Positions 1 to 5,783 of a stretch of DNA of 6,561 bases are shown one piece after another. The stretch spans positions 1-6,561 of the forward strand of contig MHER01000058.1 of assembly GCA_001805205.1 (NCBI GenBank), given 5' to 3'. This stretch comes from Nitrospirae bacterium RIFCSPLOW2_12_42_9. GTDB lineage: Bacteria; Nitrospirota; 9FT-COMBO-42-15; HDB-SIOI813. Position 1 is the first letter of the stretch. Each line of letters begins with the position of its first letter. The notes below the pieces were generated by a model. It saw only the letters and a program-made list of their open reading frames with translations, had not been told where the DNA came from and did not search any database. The position numbers and the translations under genes were made by a program.

Positions 1-64
1 TACCTTAATAATATATATGGTATTAATTTTGCACAATTAAGAAAATTAAAAAGGAGGGTTCATC

Positions 65-235
65 ATGCACCACTGTCCAAAATGCGGCGGGTTTATGGTA
101 TCTGAACGTTTTACTGACTACTCCATTGTTTTCTATGCATGGCGTTGCATTAATTGTGGAACAATTATTGATACCACTATCCTGCAGAATAAGAAAAGGC
201 CAATAGTTGTTATTGGCGAATTGTGTTCGGTCTAA
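65..235 (+). CDS. Small double-CxxC zinc ribbon protein, hypothetical
   Basis: This is a 56-residue reading frame that starts with ATG 7 bases after a strong AAGGAGGG ribosome binding site (51-58). Two cysteine pairs, C4-P-K-C7 and C28-I-N-C31, are spaced like a four-cysteine zinc ribbon knuckle. The 20 residues between them include aromatic residues (F16, Y19, F23, Y24, W26). The C-terminal third is basic and then hydrophobic. No catalytic motif or membrane segment is visible. Small zinc ribbons of this type usually bind nucleic acid or protein partners, but the function of this one is unknown. It converges on the RAM-domain gene with only 8 bases between the two stop codons. Its 3' end also carries a hairpin that probably terminates that neighbour. 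The strong binding site and the paired cysteines make a real gene likely despite its size. Confidence 0.75.
   Translation: MHHCPKCGGFMVSERFTDYSIVFYAWRCINCGTIIDTTILQNKKRPIVVIGELCSV
187..217 (-). terminator. Probable intrinsic terminator of the RAM-domain gene
   Basis: A perfect 7-bp stem (GCCAATA, 5-base loop, TATTGGC) spans 199-217. Read on the minus strand it is followed by the T-rich run CTTTTCTTATTC (187-198). It lies 26 bases past the stop of the minus-strand RAM gene and inside the coding region of the convergent zinc ribbon gene. The stem has only three G-C pairs, so it is weak. On the plus strand no T-run follows, so it would work in one direction only. Confidence 0.45.
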
Positions 236-243
236 AATATCAC

Positions 244-486
244 TCAGTCAATTACCAGATTTGTCTCTGTCCTGATTATTCCATCAATAGATCGAATCCT
301 ACTCATTATTGTAGAAAATATATCCTTAATAGTTTCACCTTCAATAAGGGCAATAATATCATACCTGCCTGTAATCATGTCAGCACTTTTAACATTCTCC
401 ATCTTTCTCAAAGAATCTCTGACAGCACGTTCCTTGCCAATTTCTGAGTTTATGAGTAAATAAATCTTTCCAATATTTCTTACCAT
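244..486 (-). CDS. Stand-alone Lrp/AsnC ligand-binding (RAM) domain protein
   Basis: The 80-residue product matches the effector-binding half of Lrp/AsnC regulators (AsnC_trans_reg, or RAM, fold, beta-alpha-beta-beta-alpha-beta). It has the hydrophobic first strand KIYLLIN (7-13), a helix around 18-29 (ERAVRDSLRKME), the typical T-G-R-Y-D-I-I turn and strand (39-45), a helix around 52-64, and a final strand ending in RTETNLVI. No helix-turn-helix is present, so it cannot bind DNA by itself in the Lrp manner. Stand-alone RAM proteins form oligomers that bind amino acids or other small ligands and may modulate full-length Lrp proteins or enzymes. The ATG start has a GGGAGGT binding site (493-499) 6 bases away. 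A sigma70-like promoter lies just upstream, and the gene is probably monocistronic. The ligand is unknown. Confidence 0.88.
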   Translation of the reverse strand: MVRNIGKIYLLINSEIGKERAVRDSLRKMENVKSADMITGRYDIIALIEGETIKDIFSTIMSRIRSIDGIIRTETNLVID

Positions 487-499
487 AAATTTACCTCCC

Positions 500-528
500 T
501 TGATTTTAATTTTCCTTTAAAATAAAGT
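500..528 (+). promoter_or_regulatory. Possible promoter for the rsmD operon
   Basis: TTGATT (500-505) is followed after 17 bases by TAAAGT (523-528), and each box matches four of six consensus bases. It lies in the 70-base divergent spacer upstream of rsmD and overlaps the opposing RAM-gene promoter. AT-rich sequence gives such matches easily, so this is tentative. An operon promoter is expected somewhere in this spacer. Confidence 0.28.
503..523. repeat. AT-rich dyad in the divergent spacer, possible operator
   Basis: The inverted repeat ATTTTAA (503-509) / TTAAAAT (517-523) has perfect 7-bp arms around a 7-base centre. It overlaps the -10 element of the RAM-gene promoter and sits between both candidate promoters. 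It could be an operator for a regulator acting on both directions. The arms are only A and T, so chance is a serious alternative. Confidence 0.25.
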
Positions 529-547
529 AGATATGGTAAATTGTCAA
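519..547 (-). promoter_or_regulatory. Sigma70-type promoter for the RAM-domain gene
   Basis: On the minus strand a perfect -35 box TTGACA (542-547) is followed after exactly 17 bases by TATTTT (519-524), which matches four of six consensus -10 bases. Transcription would start near 511-513, giving a leader of about 25 bases with the binding site at 493-499. Position, spacing and the perfect -35 box make this the best promoter call in the window. Confidence 0.6.
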
Positions 548-556
548 TGAGGGATT

Positions 557-1123
557 ATGCTCAGGGTTATAGGTGGAAAAGCAAAAGGCAGGTTTCTGAA
601 GGTTCCAAAAGGTTCCAGGATTCGCCCAACTTCGGATAAGGTACGGGAATCGTTGTTTAATATTATTCCCCCGTCATTTATAGAAGGTAAAAGATTCATG
701 GAGCTTTTTGCCGGAACTGGTGCAGCAGGTATTGAGGCCCTTAGCCGGGGGGCTTCGCATGTCACATTTATTGAATCTAATACGGGACATTGCAAGATGA
801 TATATGAGAATTTGGACCTATGCGATTTTAAAGATTCTGCAGAGGTTATCTGTGCTGATGTACTGAAATCATTGGATAAATATTTTAAGGAAAAACCCGG
901 ATATGATATTGTTTTTATTGACCCGCCATATAATTTCCCTAAATGGAAAATCCTCTTGCCAAAAGTATCAGCAAATGTTAGTATTTTTGATTACGGTTTT
1001 TTGATTTTTGAACACCTGAGTAAGGTATCCATAAATACTGAGATTGAAGACTTTTCGTTATATGGAAAATATATTTATGGAGATACTACTTTAACTGTAT
1101 ATAGAAAACTAAAGGTAAAATAA
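557..1123 (+). CDS. rsmD: 16S rRNA (guanine966-N2)-methyltransferase RsmD
   Basis: The 188-residue product has the usual RsmD length and motif order. It begins with the N-terminal L-R-V-I-G-G-K-A-K-G-R (2-12), followed by the R-P-T-S-D-K-V-R-E-S-L-F-N block (23-35). Next come the SAM-binding motif I F-A-G-T-G-A-A-G-I-E (51-60), an acidic strand end F-I-E-S (71-74), and the catalytic D-P-P-Y of N2/N6 amino methyltransferases (122-125). The C-terminus is Y-G-D-T-T-L-T-V-Y-R-K (174-184). The enzyme methylates G966 of 16S rRNA on the small subunit in the cytoplasm, using S-adenosylmethionine. The ATG start is fixed by the conserved N-terminus. A TGAGGG binding site lies just before it with unusually short spacing. 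It is the first gene of a plus-strand operon, 13 bases before coaD, a pairing common in bacteria. Confidence 0.96.
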   Translation: MLRVIGGKAKGRFLKVPKGSRIRPTSDKVRESLFNIIPPSFIEGKRFMELFAGTGAAGIEALSRGASHVTFIESNTGHCKMIYENLDLCDFKDSAEVICADVLKSLDKYFKEKPGYDIVFIDPPYNFPKWKILLPKVSANVSIFDYGFLIFEHLSKVSINTEIEDFSLYGKYIYGDTTLTVYRKLKVK

Positions 1124-1136
1124 AGAATAAGTAAAA

Positions 1137-1628
1137 ATGGGCGTATCTGCTGTATATCCAGGGACTTTTGATCCTATTACAAACGGGCATATCGACCTTA
1201 TCCTCAGGAGTCTAAAACTTTTTGACAAAATAATTGTTGCCATAGGTCCAAACCCAAAGAAAACAGCCCTCTTTTCCCTTGAAGAAAGGGTCTCTATGGT
1301 AAAGGAGGCAGTCAAAGGGTTTCCGAATATCTCAGTTGAGGTATTTGACGGCCTTCTTGTTGATTTTGCCAAACAGCGTAATGCCAGTGGGATCATAAGG
1401 GGGTTAAGGGCAATATCGGACTTTGAGTATGAGTTTCAGATGACACTGATGAATAGGAAACTTGATAGTGATATTGAGACAATTTTTCTAATGCCAAGTG
1501 AGGAATATTCTTATCTTACCTCCACTATTATAAAAGTTGTAGCAAGCTTTGGTGGAGATATTTCATCATTAGTTCCAAAACATGTAAACGAGATGCTAAA
1601 GATAAAGTTTAAGAAAAAGAAGGAGTGA
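1137..1628 (+). CDS. coaD: Phosphopantetheine adenylyltransferase CoaD
   Basis: The 163-residue protein is full length for bacterial CoaD, which makes dephospho-CoA from 4'-phosphopantetheine and ATP, the penultimate step of coenzyme A synthesis. Visible family motifs are A-V-Y-P-G-T-F-D-P (5-13), the nucleotidyltransferase T-N-G-H signature with H18, R-G-L-R-A (88-92), and Y-S-Y-L-T-S-T-I-I-K (124-133). The late motif S-S-L-V-P-K-H-V (143-150) is also present. The tail is strongly lysine-rich. The ATG start fits the conserved N-terminus, but no clear Shine-Dalgarno site lies in the 13 bases after rsmD, so translation may be coupled or weak. The next gene begins 4 bases after its stop. The AGGAG that ends this gene is also the binding site of the aminotransferase gene. 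Confidence 0.97.
   Translation: MGVSAVYPGTFDPITNGHIDLILRSLKLFDKIIVAIGPNPKKTALFSLEERVSMVKEAVKGFPNISVEVFDGLLVDFAKQRNASGIIRGLRAISDFEYEFQMTLMNRKLDSDIETIFLMPSEEYSYLTSTIIKVVASFGGDISSLVPKHVNEMLKIKFKKKKE
1621..1625 (+). promoter_or_regulatory. Ribosome binding site that fixes the TTG start of the aminotransferase
   Basis: AGGAG inside the last codons of coaD lies 7 bases before TTG at 1633. The next in-frame ATG is at codon 26, which would remove the conserved N-terminal K-P-S-P-T segment, so the TTG is the credible start. Confidence 0.7.
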
Positions 1629-1632
1629 TACA

Positions 1633-2832
1633 TTGAAGCCCCTTGCTAAGCGTGCATATTTGATTAAACCATCCCCTACCCTGTCATTAGAGGCAAAGGC
1701 AAAGGCCATGAGGAAAAATGGGATAGATGTAATTAGTTTCAGTGCAGGTGAACCTGATTTTGATACTGCAGATGGAATAAAAGGGGCTGCGATTGAGGCA
1801 ATTAATAGTGGTTTTACTAAATATACCCCATCATCTGGAATTGACGAACTAAGACAGGTAGTTGCAGAAAATCTGGCCAAAAATCATGGGTTATATTATA
1901 AACCTGATGAAGTCCTTATATCATGTGGTGCAAAACATAGTTTATATAACATATCTATGGCACTTTTTGAGGATGGAGATGAGGTTATTATTCCCTCTCC
2001 CTATTGGGTAACTTATCCTGAGCAGATATTCCTGAGTGGTGCAACACCTGTTTTTATTGAAACTCATCAGGAAGATGATTTCCTTTTAAGACCTGAAGAC
2101 CTTGAAGCTATAATAAATAAGAAGACAAAAGGTTTAATATTGAATACACCTTCCAATCCTGTTGGTTCAGCATATGACATATCACATCTTGAGCAGATAG
2201 CAGAGATAGCAGTAAAACATAATATATATGTTATATCTGATGAAACATATGGAGATATAGTATACGATGGATTTAAACAGGTAAGTATTGCATCATTAAA
2301 TAAAGAGATTTTTAAAATTACCATAGTTGTTACCGGAGTATCAAAGTCATATGCAATGACCGGATGGAGGATCGGCTATGCAGCAGGTCCAAAAGATATA
2401 ATTAATGCAATGGGGAATATTCAGAGCCAGAGTACATCCAACCCGGCATCTATATCTCAGAAGGCAGCACTTGAGGCATTAAAAGGTGGATATCAGGATT
2501 TTATTACTATGATGGTTGAAAGGTTTGACAGGAGGAGAAAATATATTGTTGAAAGGTTAAATAGGATTGAAGGGTTTACATGTTTTACGCCTAAGGGATC
2601 GTTCTATGTATTTCCGAATATCTCTGGCATCCTGGGTAAGAGATTTAGCAATCATGTGATTGATTCTTCTGTAAGGTTTGCAGAATATTTATTAAATGAA
2701 GCAAAGGTTGCTGCTGTGCCAGGTGAGGCATTTGGTGCACCCGGGTATATGCGTTTATCATATGCCACATCCATGGAGAATATTGAGAAGGGTCTTGACC
2801 GTATAGAAAAAGCGATTAAATACTTTAAATAA
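1633..2832 (+). CDS. aspC: Class I PLP-dependent aminotransferase, aspartate aminotransferase type
   Basis: The 399-residue protein has the length and motifs of fold-type I, subgroup I-beta aspartate aminotransferases. These are cytoplasmic homodimers that typically interconvert aspartate and 2-oxoglutarate with oxaloacetate and glutamate. Seen are S-A-G-E-P-D-F-D-T near 36-44, T-P-S-N-P-V-G with N175, and S-D-E-T-Y with D203 (contacts the PLP ring nitrogen) and Y206. The Schiff-base lysine is K238 in S-K-S-Y-A-M-T-G-W-R, and the substrate-carboxylate arginine is R374 in R-L-S-Y-A. The TTG start is supported by AGGAG 7 bases upstream and by alignment of the N-terminus to the family. Some members also use prephenate or aromatic substrates, so the exact substrate and the gene symbol are tentative while the family is certain. 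It is the third gene of the rsmD-coaD operon, starting 4 bases after coaD. Confidence 0.94.
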   Translation: MKPLAKRAYLIKPSPTLSLEAKAKAMRKNGIDVISFSAGEPDFDTADGIKGAAIEAINSGFTKYTPSSGIDELRQVVAENLAKNHGLYYKPDEVLISCGAKHSLYNISMALFEDGDEVIIPSPYWVTYPEQIFLSGATPVFIETHQEDDFLLRPEDLEAIINKKTKGLILNTPSNPVGSAYDISHLEQIAEIAVKHNIYVISDETYGDIVYDGFKQVSIASLNKEIFKITIVVTGVSKSYAMTGWRIGYAAGPKDIINAMGNIQSQSTSNPASISQKAALEALKGGYQDFITMMVERFDRRRKYIVERLNRIEGFTCFTPKGSFYVFPNISGILGKRFSNHVIDSSVRFAEYLLNEAKVAAVPGEAFGAPGYMRLSYATSMENIEKGLDRIEKAIKYFK

Positions 2833-2846
2833 AGGTGATGACTTAC

Positions 2847-2854
2847 GAGGAGGT
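2847..2854 (+). promoter_or_regulatory. Ribosome binding site for the GTG start of the FmdB-like gene
   Basis: GAGGAGGT lies 10 bases before GTG at 2865. The GTG gives the conserved family N-terminus M-P-I-Y-E-Y-R-C, which confirms the start. Confidence 0.7.
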
Positions 2855-2864
2855 GTTTTAAGAA

Positions 2865-3164
2865 GTGCCAATATATGAGTACAGATGTGAAAGCTGTGGA
2901 CATACCTTTGAAGTAATACAAAAGGTGAATGATCCACCGATTAAGAGTTGCACAAAATGCTCGGGCCCGACAAATAAGGTAATATCAGCCGCAGGACTTA
3001 TGTTTAAAGGTAGTGGTTGGTATATCAATGACTATTCATCAAAAGGGAAGCCGGCGGCAGAGCAATCCACGCCCAGGAAAAATCAGGAAAAGGTTCCTGA
3101 TAAGAAAGAAGAAAAACCGGTTACAGCAGAACCGGCAGCAGGGAAAAAAGAACCTCCTACTTAA
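2865..3164 (+). CDS. FmdB-family zinc ribbon protein
   Basis: The 99-residue protein begins with the hallmark M-P-I-Y-E-Y-R-C-x-x-C of the FmdB/CxxC_CxxC_SSSS family. The cysteine pairs are C8/C11 and C29/C32, followed by the conserved segment F-K-G-S-G-W-Y (47-53). Family members were first noted near formamidase genes and called regulators, but the real role is not established and zinc binding is inferred. After residue 60 the protein becomes a low-complexity tail rich in K, E, P and A, likely disordered. The DNA of this tail contains two minus-strand hairpin terminators, so its composition may partly reflect that second use. The gene starts 32 bases after the aminotransferase and ends the operon. 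Its last 8 bases overlap the 3' end of the convergent ABC permease gene. Confidence 0.92.
   Translation: MPIYEYRCESCGHTFEVIQKVNDPPIKSCTKCSGPTNKVISAAGLMFKGSGWYINDYSSKGKPAAEQSTPRKNQEKVPDKKEEKPVTAEPAAGKKEPPT
3077..3101 (-). terminator. Second, tandem hairpin terminator of the ABC operon
   Basis: A perfect 8-bp stem with a 4-base loop (ATCAGGAA, loop, TTCCTGAT; 3082-3101) is followed on the minus strand by TTTTCC. It sits immediately after the T-run of the first terminator. Two hairpins in series suggest a backup stop that keeps the leftward transcript from running antisense through the housekeeping operon. Confidence 0.55.
3102..3135 (-). terminator. Intrinsic terminator of the ABC transporter operon, first hairpin
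   Basis: Read on the minus strand, a perfect 6-bp stem (CCGGTT, 7-base loop, AACCGG; 3117-3135) is followed directly by TTTTTCTTCTTTCTT (3102-3116). It begins 21 bases after the permease stop and lies inside the fmdB-like coding region. The plus strand has no T-run after the stem, so it should stop only the leftward transcript. Confidence 0.65.
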
Positions 3165-3957
3165 AATCTCTTCGCTGGAATATTACCCCGGATAGTAATA
3201 GTACTACACTTATATATAAGAGACCATATAGTGTGACAAGGGAGATGTATGAAGCAGATACATAAATACCATGGACTACCTTCCCCTTGACATTAAAATT
3301 GTCGAGGTTGGGTAAGAAATAATAAAAAAAGTTAATAGTACTCTTCATGAATGAATCAGGTAATTTATTACCTATTAATCTGAGTTCTTCCGTAAGGTGG
3401 CCAATTATATAGGCCGCTATCGTAAAGATTGCACTCAGGGTAGATGAGCTTGAAAATGTGGAAAACATCAGTGCGATAGCAGTAACAACCATAAGCTCTA
3501 TAAATATAAGATAGATTGCCTTCCATATATCAAGCCATATATCAAGATTAACATTAAATATATCATGTCCCCATCTCAGCTCATTAATAATCAGAATAAG
3601 ATAAAGTCCTGCTCCCATAATTATTATATTTACCATTATTGTTATAAGAAGCCCTAAATACTTCCCTATAATAAACTGATAGCGGGGCACTGGCTTGGAA
3701 AGTATGTTGTAAATAGTCCTCTTCTCTATCTCTTTAATAATAAGTCCAATACCAAGGAATATCGCTATCAGGGCACCGAAAATATTAATACTTGCAAGAC
3801 CAATATCAATAATGATCTTTGATTGTTCACCCACGGTTAATGTTGCAAGGAGGAGAGATACAGCAATCATGAGTAGGGCAAAGAAGAGGAGGTTATAGAG
3901 GATCCTATCCCTTATCGCCTCTCTAAATGTATTCCGGGCAATTGTAAGTACCTTCAA
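3157..3957 (-). CDS. ABC-2 type transporter permease
   Basis: The 266-residue protein is a typical ABC-2/NosY-like permease with about six membrane segments, near residues 20-41, 54-74, 98-124, 145-168, 172-188 and 237-260. It has the family start A-R-N-T-F-R-E-A-I-R-D-R (7-18), an amphipathic helix before the first segment. It also has the cytoplasmic motif I-E-K-R-T-I-Y-N-I-L-S-K-P-V-P-R (77-92), which in this family couples to the ATPase. The start is TTG, overlapping the ATPase stop (TTGA), with a strong AGGAGGGG site just upstream. It would form the membrane channel or flippase of an exporter with the adjacent ATPase. The substrate cannot be read from the sequence. It is the last gene of the operon, with tandem terminators after its stop. 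Confidence 0.9.
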   Translation of the reverse strand: MKVLTIARNTFREAIRDRILYNLLFFALLMIAVSLLLATLTVGEQSKIIIDIGLASINIFGALIAIFLGIGLIIKEIEKRTIYNILSKPVPRYQFIIGKYLGLLITIMVNIIIMGAGLYLILIINELRWGHDIFNVNLDIWLDIWKAIYLIFIELMVVTAIALMFSTFSSSSTLSAIFTIAAYIIGHLTEELRLIGNKLPDSFMKSTINFFYYFLPNLDNFNVKGKVVHGIYVSASYISLVTLYGLLYISVVLLLSGVIFQRRDFK

Positions 3958-4907
3958 GAAGCCCCTCCTATCTTTTTTATAAAGTGTTCTTCCAGGGTCT
4001 CCCGCTGGGGTATCACAGAGACGACCCTCCCCTTCCCTTCTTTTATCAGTTGCAATATTCCGTCTACCCGGTTTTCATCTTCTACCTTTATTGACACATG
4101 CTCCCATGTCTCATAGACTGAGGAACCCATAGCCTCCATATATGCCAACATCTCCTTACTGACATTCCTTGCAATGATCTCTACATATTTGACCTTCGCA
4201 TCCATAATCTCGTCCAACCTCCCTACGTTTACAAGCTCACCCTTCATAAGTATACCCACCCTGTCGCATATCATCTCAACGTCAGGGATTATATGGGTGC
4301 TGAAGAAGACCGTCTTACCATCCTCTTTCAGTCGCAGGATAATATCCCGTATCTCCTTCCTCCCTATCGGGTCAAGCCCGGACATTGGTTCATCAAGAAC
4401 TATCAGGTCAGGTCTGTTTATCAATGCCTGCGCTATACCTATCCTCTGGAGCATCCCTTTGGAAAATTTGTGAAGCTGTAGGTCGGCAGCATCTTCAAGT
4501 CCAACCAGGGTAAGTAGATTATTCATCCGTGTCCTTAACTCATCTCCTTCCAATCCAAACAGTTGACCATAGAAACGCAGAAATTCTCTTGAGGTAAGAT
4601 AGTCATAGAAATATGGCTGCTCAGGGAGGAAACCGATACGGTTTTTTACTTCAACATCTGTAGCTTCTTTATTTAATATCCATGCCTTTCCGGTGGTCGG
4701 GTATATAAGCCCCATAAGTATCTTTATGGTGGTTGTTTTCCCTGCTCCATTAGGGCCAAGAAAACCGAAAATTTCGCCTTCATTTACCTCAAGGTTAAGA
4801 CCTTTAATAGCAGCAACACTCTTCCCCCTGAAGCCTTTCTTAAAGACCTTGGTAAGATTCTCTATCTTAATCACTATATCTTCCATATTCATGTTATCTG
4901 AAAACAC
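3954..4907 (-). CDS. ABC-2 type transporter ATP-binding protein
   Basis: This is a 317-residue ABC ATPase with all core motifs. Walker A is G-P-N-G-A-G-K-T (51-58) and the Q-loop glutamine is Q97 in L-P-E-Q-P-Y-F. A variant signature F-S-K-G-M-L-Q-R (148-155) replaces LSGGQ. Walker B is L-I-V-L-D-E-P (168-174), the D-loop is S-G-L-D (176-179) and the switch histidine is H205. A C-terminal domain of about 80 residues follows, as in NosF/CcmA-like exporter ATPases. It powers the permease encoded next. The coordinates use the GTG at 4907, 3 bases after the stop of the TPR-like gene. ATG codons at 4892 (residue 6) or 4886 (residue 8) are also possible, because AGAGGG at 4908-4913 lies against the GTG and 15 bases from the first ATG. 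The signature variant is common in this subfamily. Confidence 0.94.
   Translation of the reverse strand: MFSDNMNMEDIVIKIENLTKVFKKGFRGKSVAAIKGLNLEVNEGEIFGFLGPNGAGKTTTIKILMGLIYPTTGKAWILNKEATDVEVKNRIGFLPEQPYFYDYLTSREFLRFYGQLFGLEGDELRTRMNNLLTLVGLEDAADLQLHKFSKGMLQRIGIAQALINRPDLIVLDEPMSGLDPIGRKEIRDIILRLKEDGKTVFFSTHIIPDVEMICDRVGILMKGELVNVGRLDEIMDAKVKYVEIIARNVSKEMLAYMEAMGSSVYETWEHVSIKVEDENRVDGILQLIKEGKGRVVSVIPQRETLEEHFIKKIGGAS
3962..3969 (-). promoter_or_regulatory. Ribosome binding site for the TTG start of the permease
   Basis: AGGAGGGG on the minus strand ends 4 bases before TTG (3957-3955), inside the last codons of the ATPase gene. With the 4-base TTGA stop/start overlap it indicates translational coupling of the two transporter subunits. 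Confidence 0.7.
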
Positions 4908-4910
4908 CCT

Positions 4911-5783
4911 CTACTTTCCATAAACATGCATCCGATCCCTTATAACACTGCTATATACCTTATTAGTTGATTGATCAAAATAATAATACCCACCGAAAGG
5001 CTCAGGTGGGATATCCTTTATTATGCCCATCCTGACAAGGTCTTGAAGATTCTCAGGGGAGTCTTTATATACCTCTTTGTATTTTGCCACTCCCCTCTCA
5101 AGATATATTGCATCCCTTTCAATTATGACCTCTTTTATCCTTTTCTCCAGTGATTCTTTAACCTTTTCATCATCTGTTTCTTTGTACATATTTATCAAGA
5201 ATTCGAGTGCTATATCAGGATTTCCCGCCTGTACATAAAGCCTTGAGGCAAGTTTAGGCAGGTATTCCGGATGGCCCGGGAGTTCAGATGCTATTGACAT
5301 ATATTTTGCAGCCTTCTCATAGTTATGAAGGTGGAAGAAATTATTAAATCCGAGATAAAATGGTATTTGCCAGACTTCAGGATTTTCCTTTAATCCTTTT
5401 TCCAATAGCATATTACTCATATCAGGCCGATTCCCAAGTTCCGATAGGGTAACACCTCCAAACTGATAGGCATATGCGAATTTGGGATCGAGTGTTGTCA
5501 CCACATCCATGGCATGATAAACCCACTCATAACCTTTGGGTGTTACAACCTTATCTCCAATAACCTGTATTGCTCGAAGCCAGATTATATCAGCCACCAA
5601 CTGGTCGTACCCAAAAACAGCAGGCTTAAGATATTCTCCCTTCGGGAGGGTCACAAACTCTTCGATCTTTTTTTCTATCCCTTTATACCCTGCTATCTGA
5701 TGCTGGACAATATATATGGAAAACGCTAAAGCGGCGATAAGTGGAAATGCAACTACAAGAGAATGTTTAACATTTATAGTCAT
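4911..5783 (-). CDS. Membrane-anchored TPR-like protein linked to the ABC transporter
   Basis: This 290-residue protein has no enzyme motif. Residues 8-26 form one hydrophobic N-terminal segment, a signal anchor that should leave the rest outside the cytoplasmic membrane. A motif F-G-Y-D-Q-L-V-A-D-I-I-W-L-R-A follows (57-71). Residues about 84-200 have helical-pair spacing like divergent TPRs, for example L-D-P-K-F-A-Y-A-Y (98-106), N-Y-E-K-A-A-K-Y-M (154-162) and G-N-P-D-I-A-L-E-F-L (187-196). A charged helix covers 200-240. The end (246-279) reads L-Q-D-L-V, then I-P-P-E-P-F-G-G-Y-Y-Y and V-Y-S-S, resembling the tail of GspG/pilin-type pseudopilins. It is first in the operon with the ATPase and permease, so it is probably an accessory or assembly factor. 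The ATG has only a weak binding site, and an upstream start with a one-base frameshift is possible. Confidence 0.82.
   Translation of the reverse strand: MTINVKHSLVVAFPLIAALAFSIYIVQHQIAGYKGIEKKIEEFVTLPKGEYLKPAVFGYDQLVADIIWLRAIQVIGDKVVTPKGYEWVYHAMDVVTTLDPKFAYAYQFGGVTLSELGNRPDMSNMLLEKGLKENPEVWQIPFYLGFNNFFHLHNYEKAAKYMSIASELPGHPEYLPKLASRLYVQAGNPDIALEFLINMYKETDDEKVKESLEKRIKEVIIERDAIYLERGVAKYKEVYKDSPENLQDLVRMGIIKDIPPEPFGGYYYFDQSTNKVYSSVIRDRMHVYGK

Noticed and set aside
1..60. Possible extended -10 (TGGTATTAA, 18-26) and weak inverted repeat TTAATA/TATTAA upstream of the zinc ribbon gene
   Set aside because: The -35 region would fall at or before the window edge and the AT-rich context produces such matches by chance, so no promoter is called.
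148..156. Variant ABC-type signature idea: the K in F-S-K-G-M as a sign of a degenerate ATPase
   Set aside because: This range gives residue numbers in the ATPase, not bases. F/Y-S-K-G-M is the normal form in NosF/CcmA-like ABC-2 ATPases, and all other catalytic motifs are intact.
223..447. 74-codon open frame on the plus strand
   Set aside because: It is the reverse complement shadow of the RAM-domain gene, which has a promoter, a binding site and family motifs.
3205..3235. Imperfect hairpin ACACT...AGTGT and palindrome CTTATATATAAG after the FmdB-like gene
   Set aside because: It has AT-rich arms with a bulge, lies inside the permease coding region, and has no T-run on the plus strand. 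It is not credible as the terminator of the rsmD operon.
4174..4481. Plus-strand frames of 99 and 62 codons
   Set aside because: They are antisense to the ABC ATPase gene, across its signature and Walker B region, with no family features of their own.
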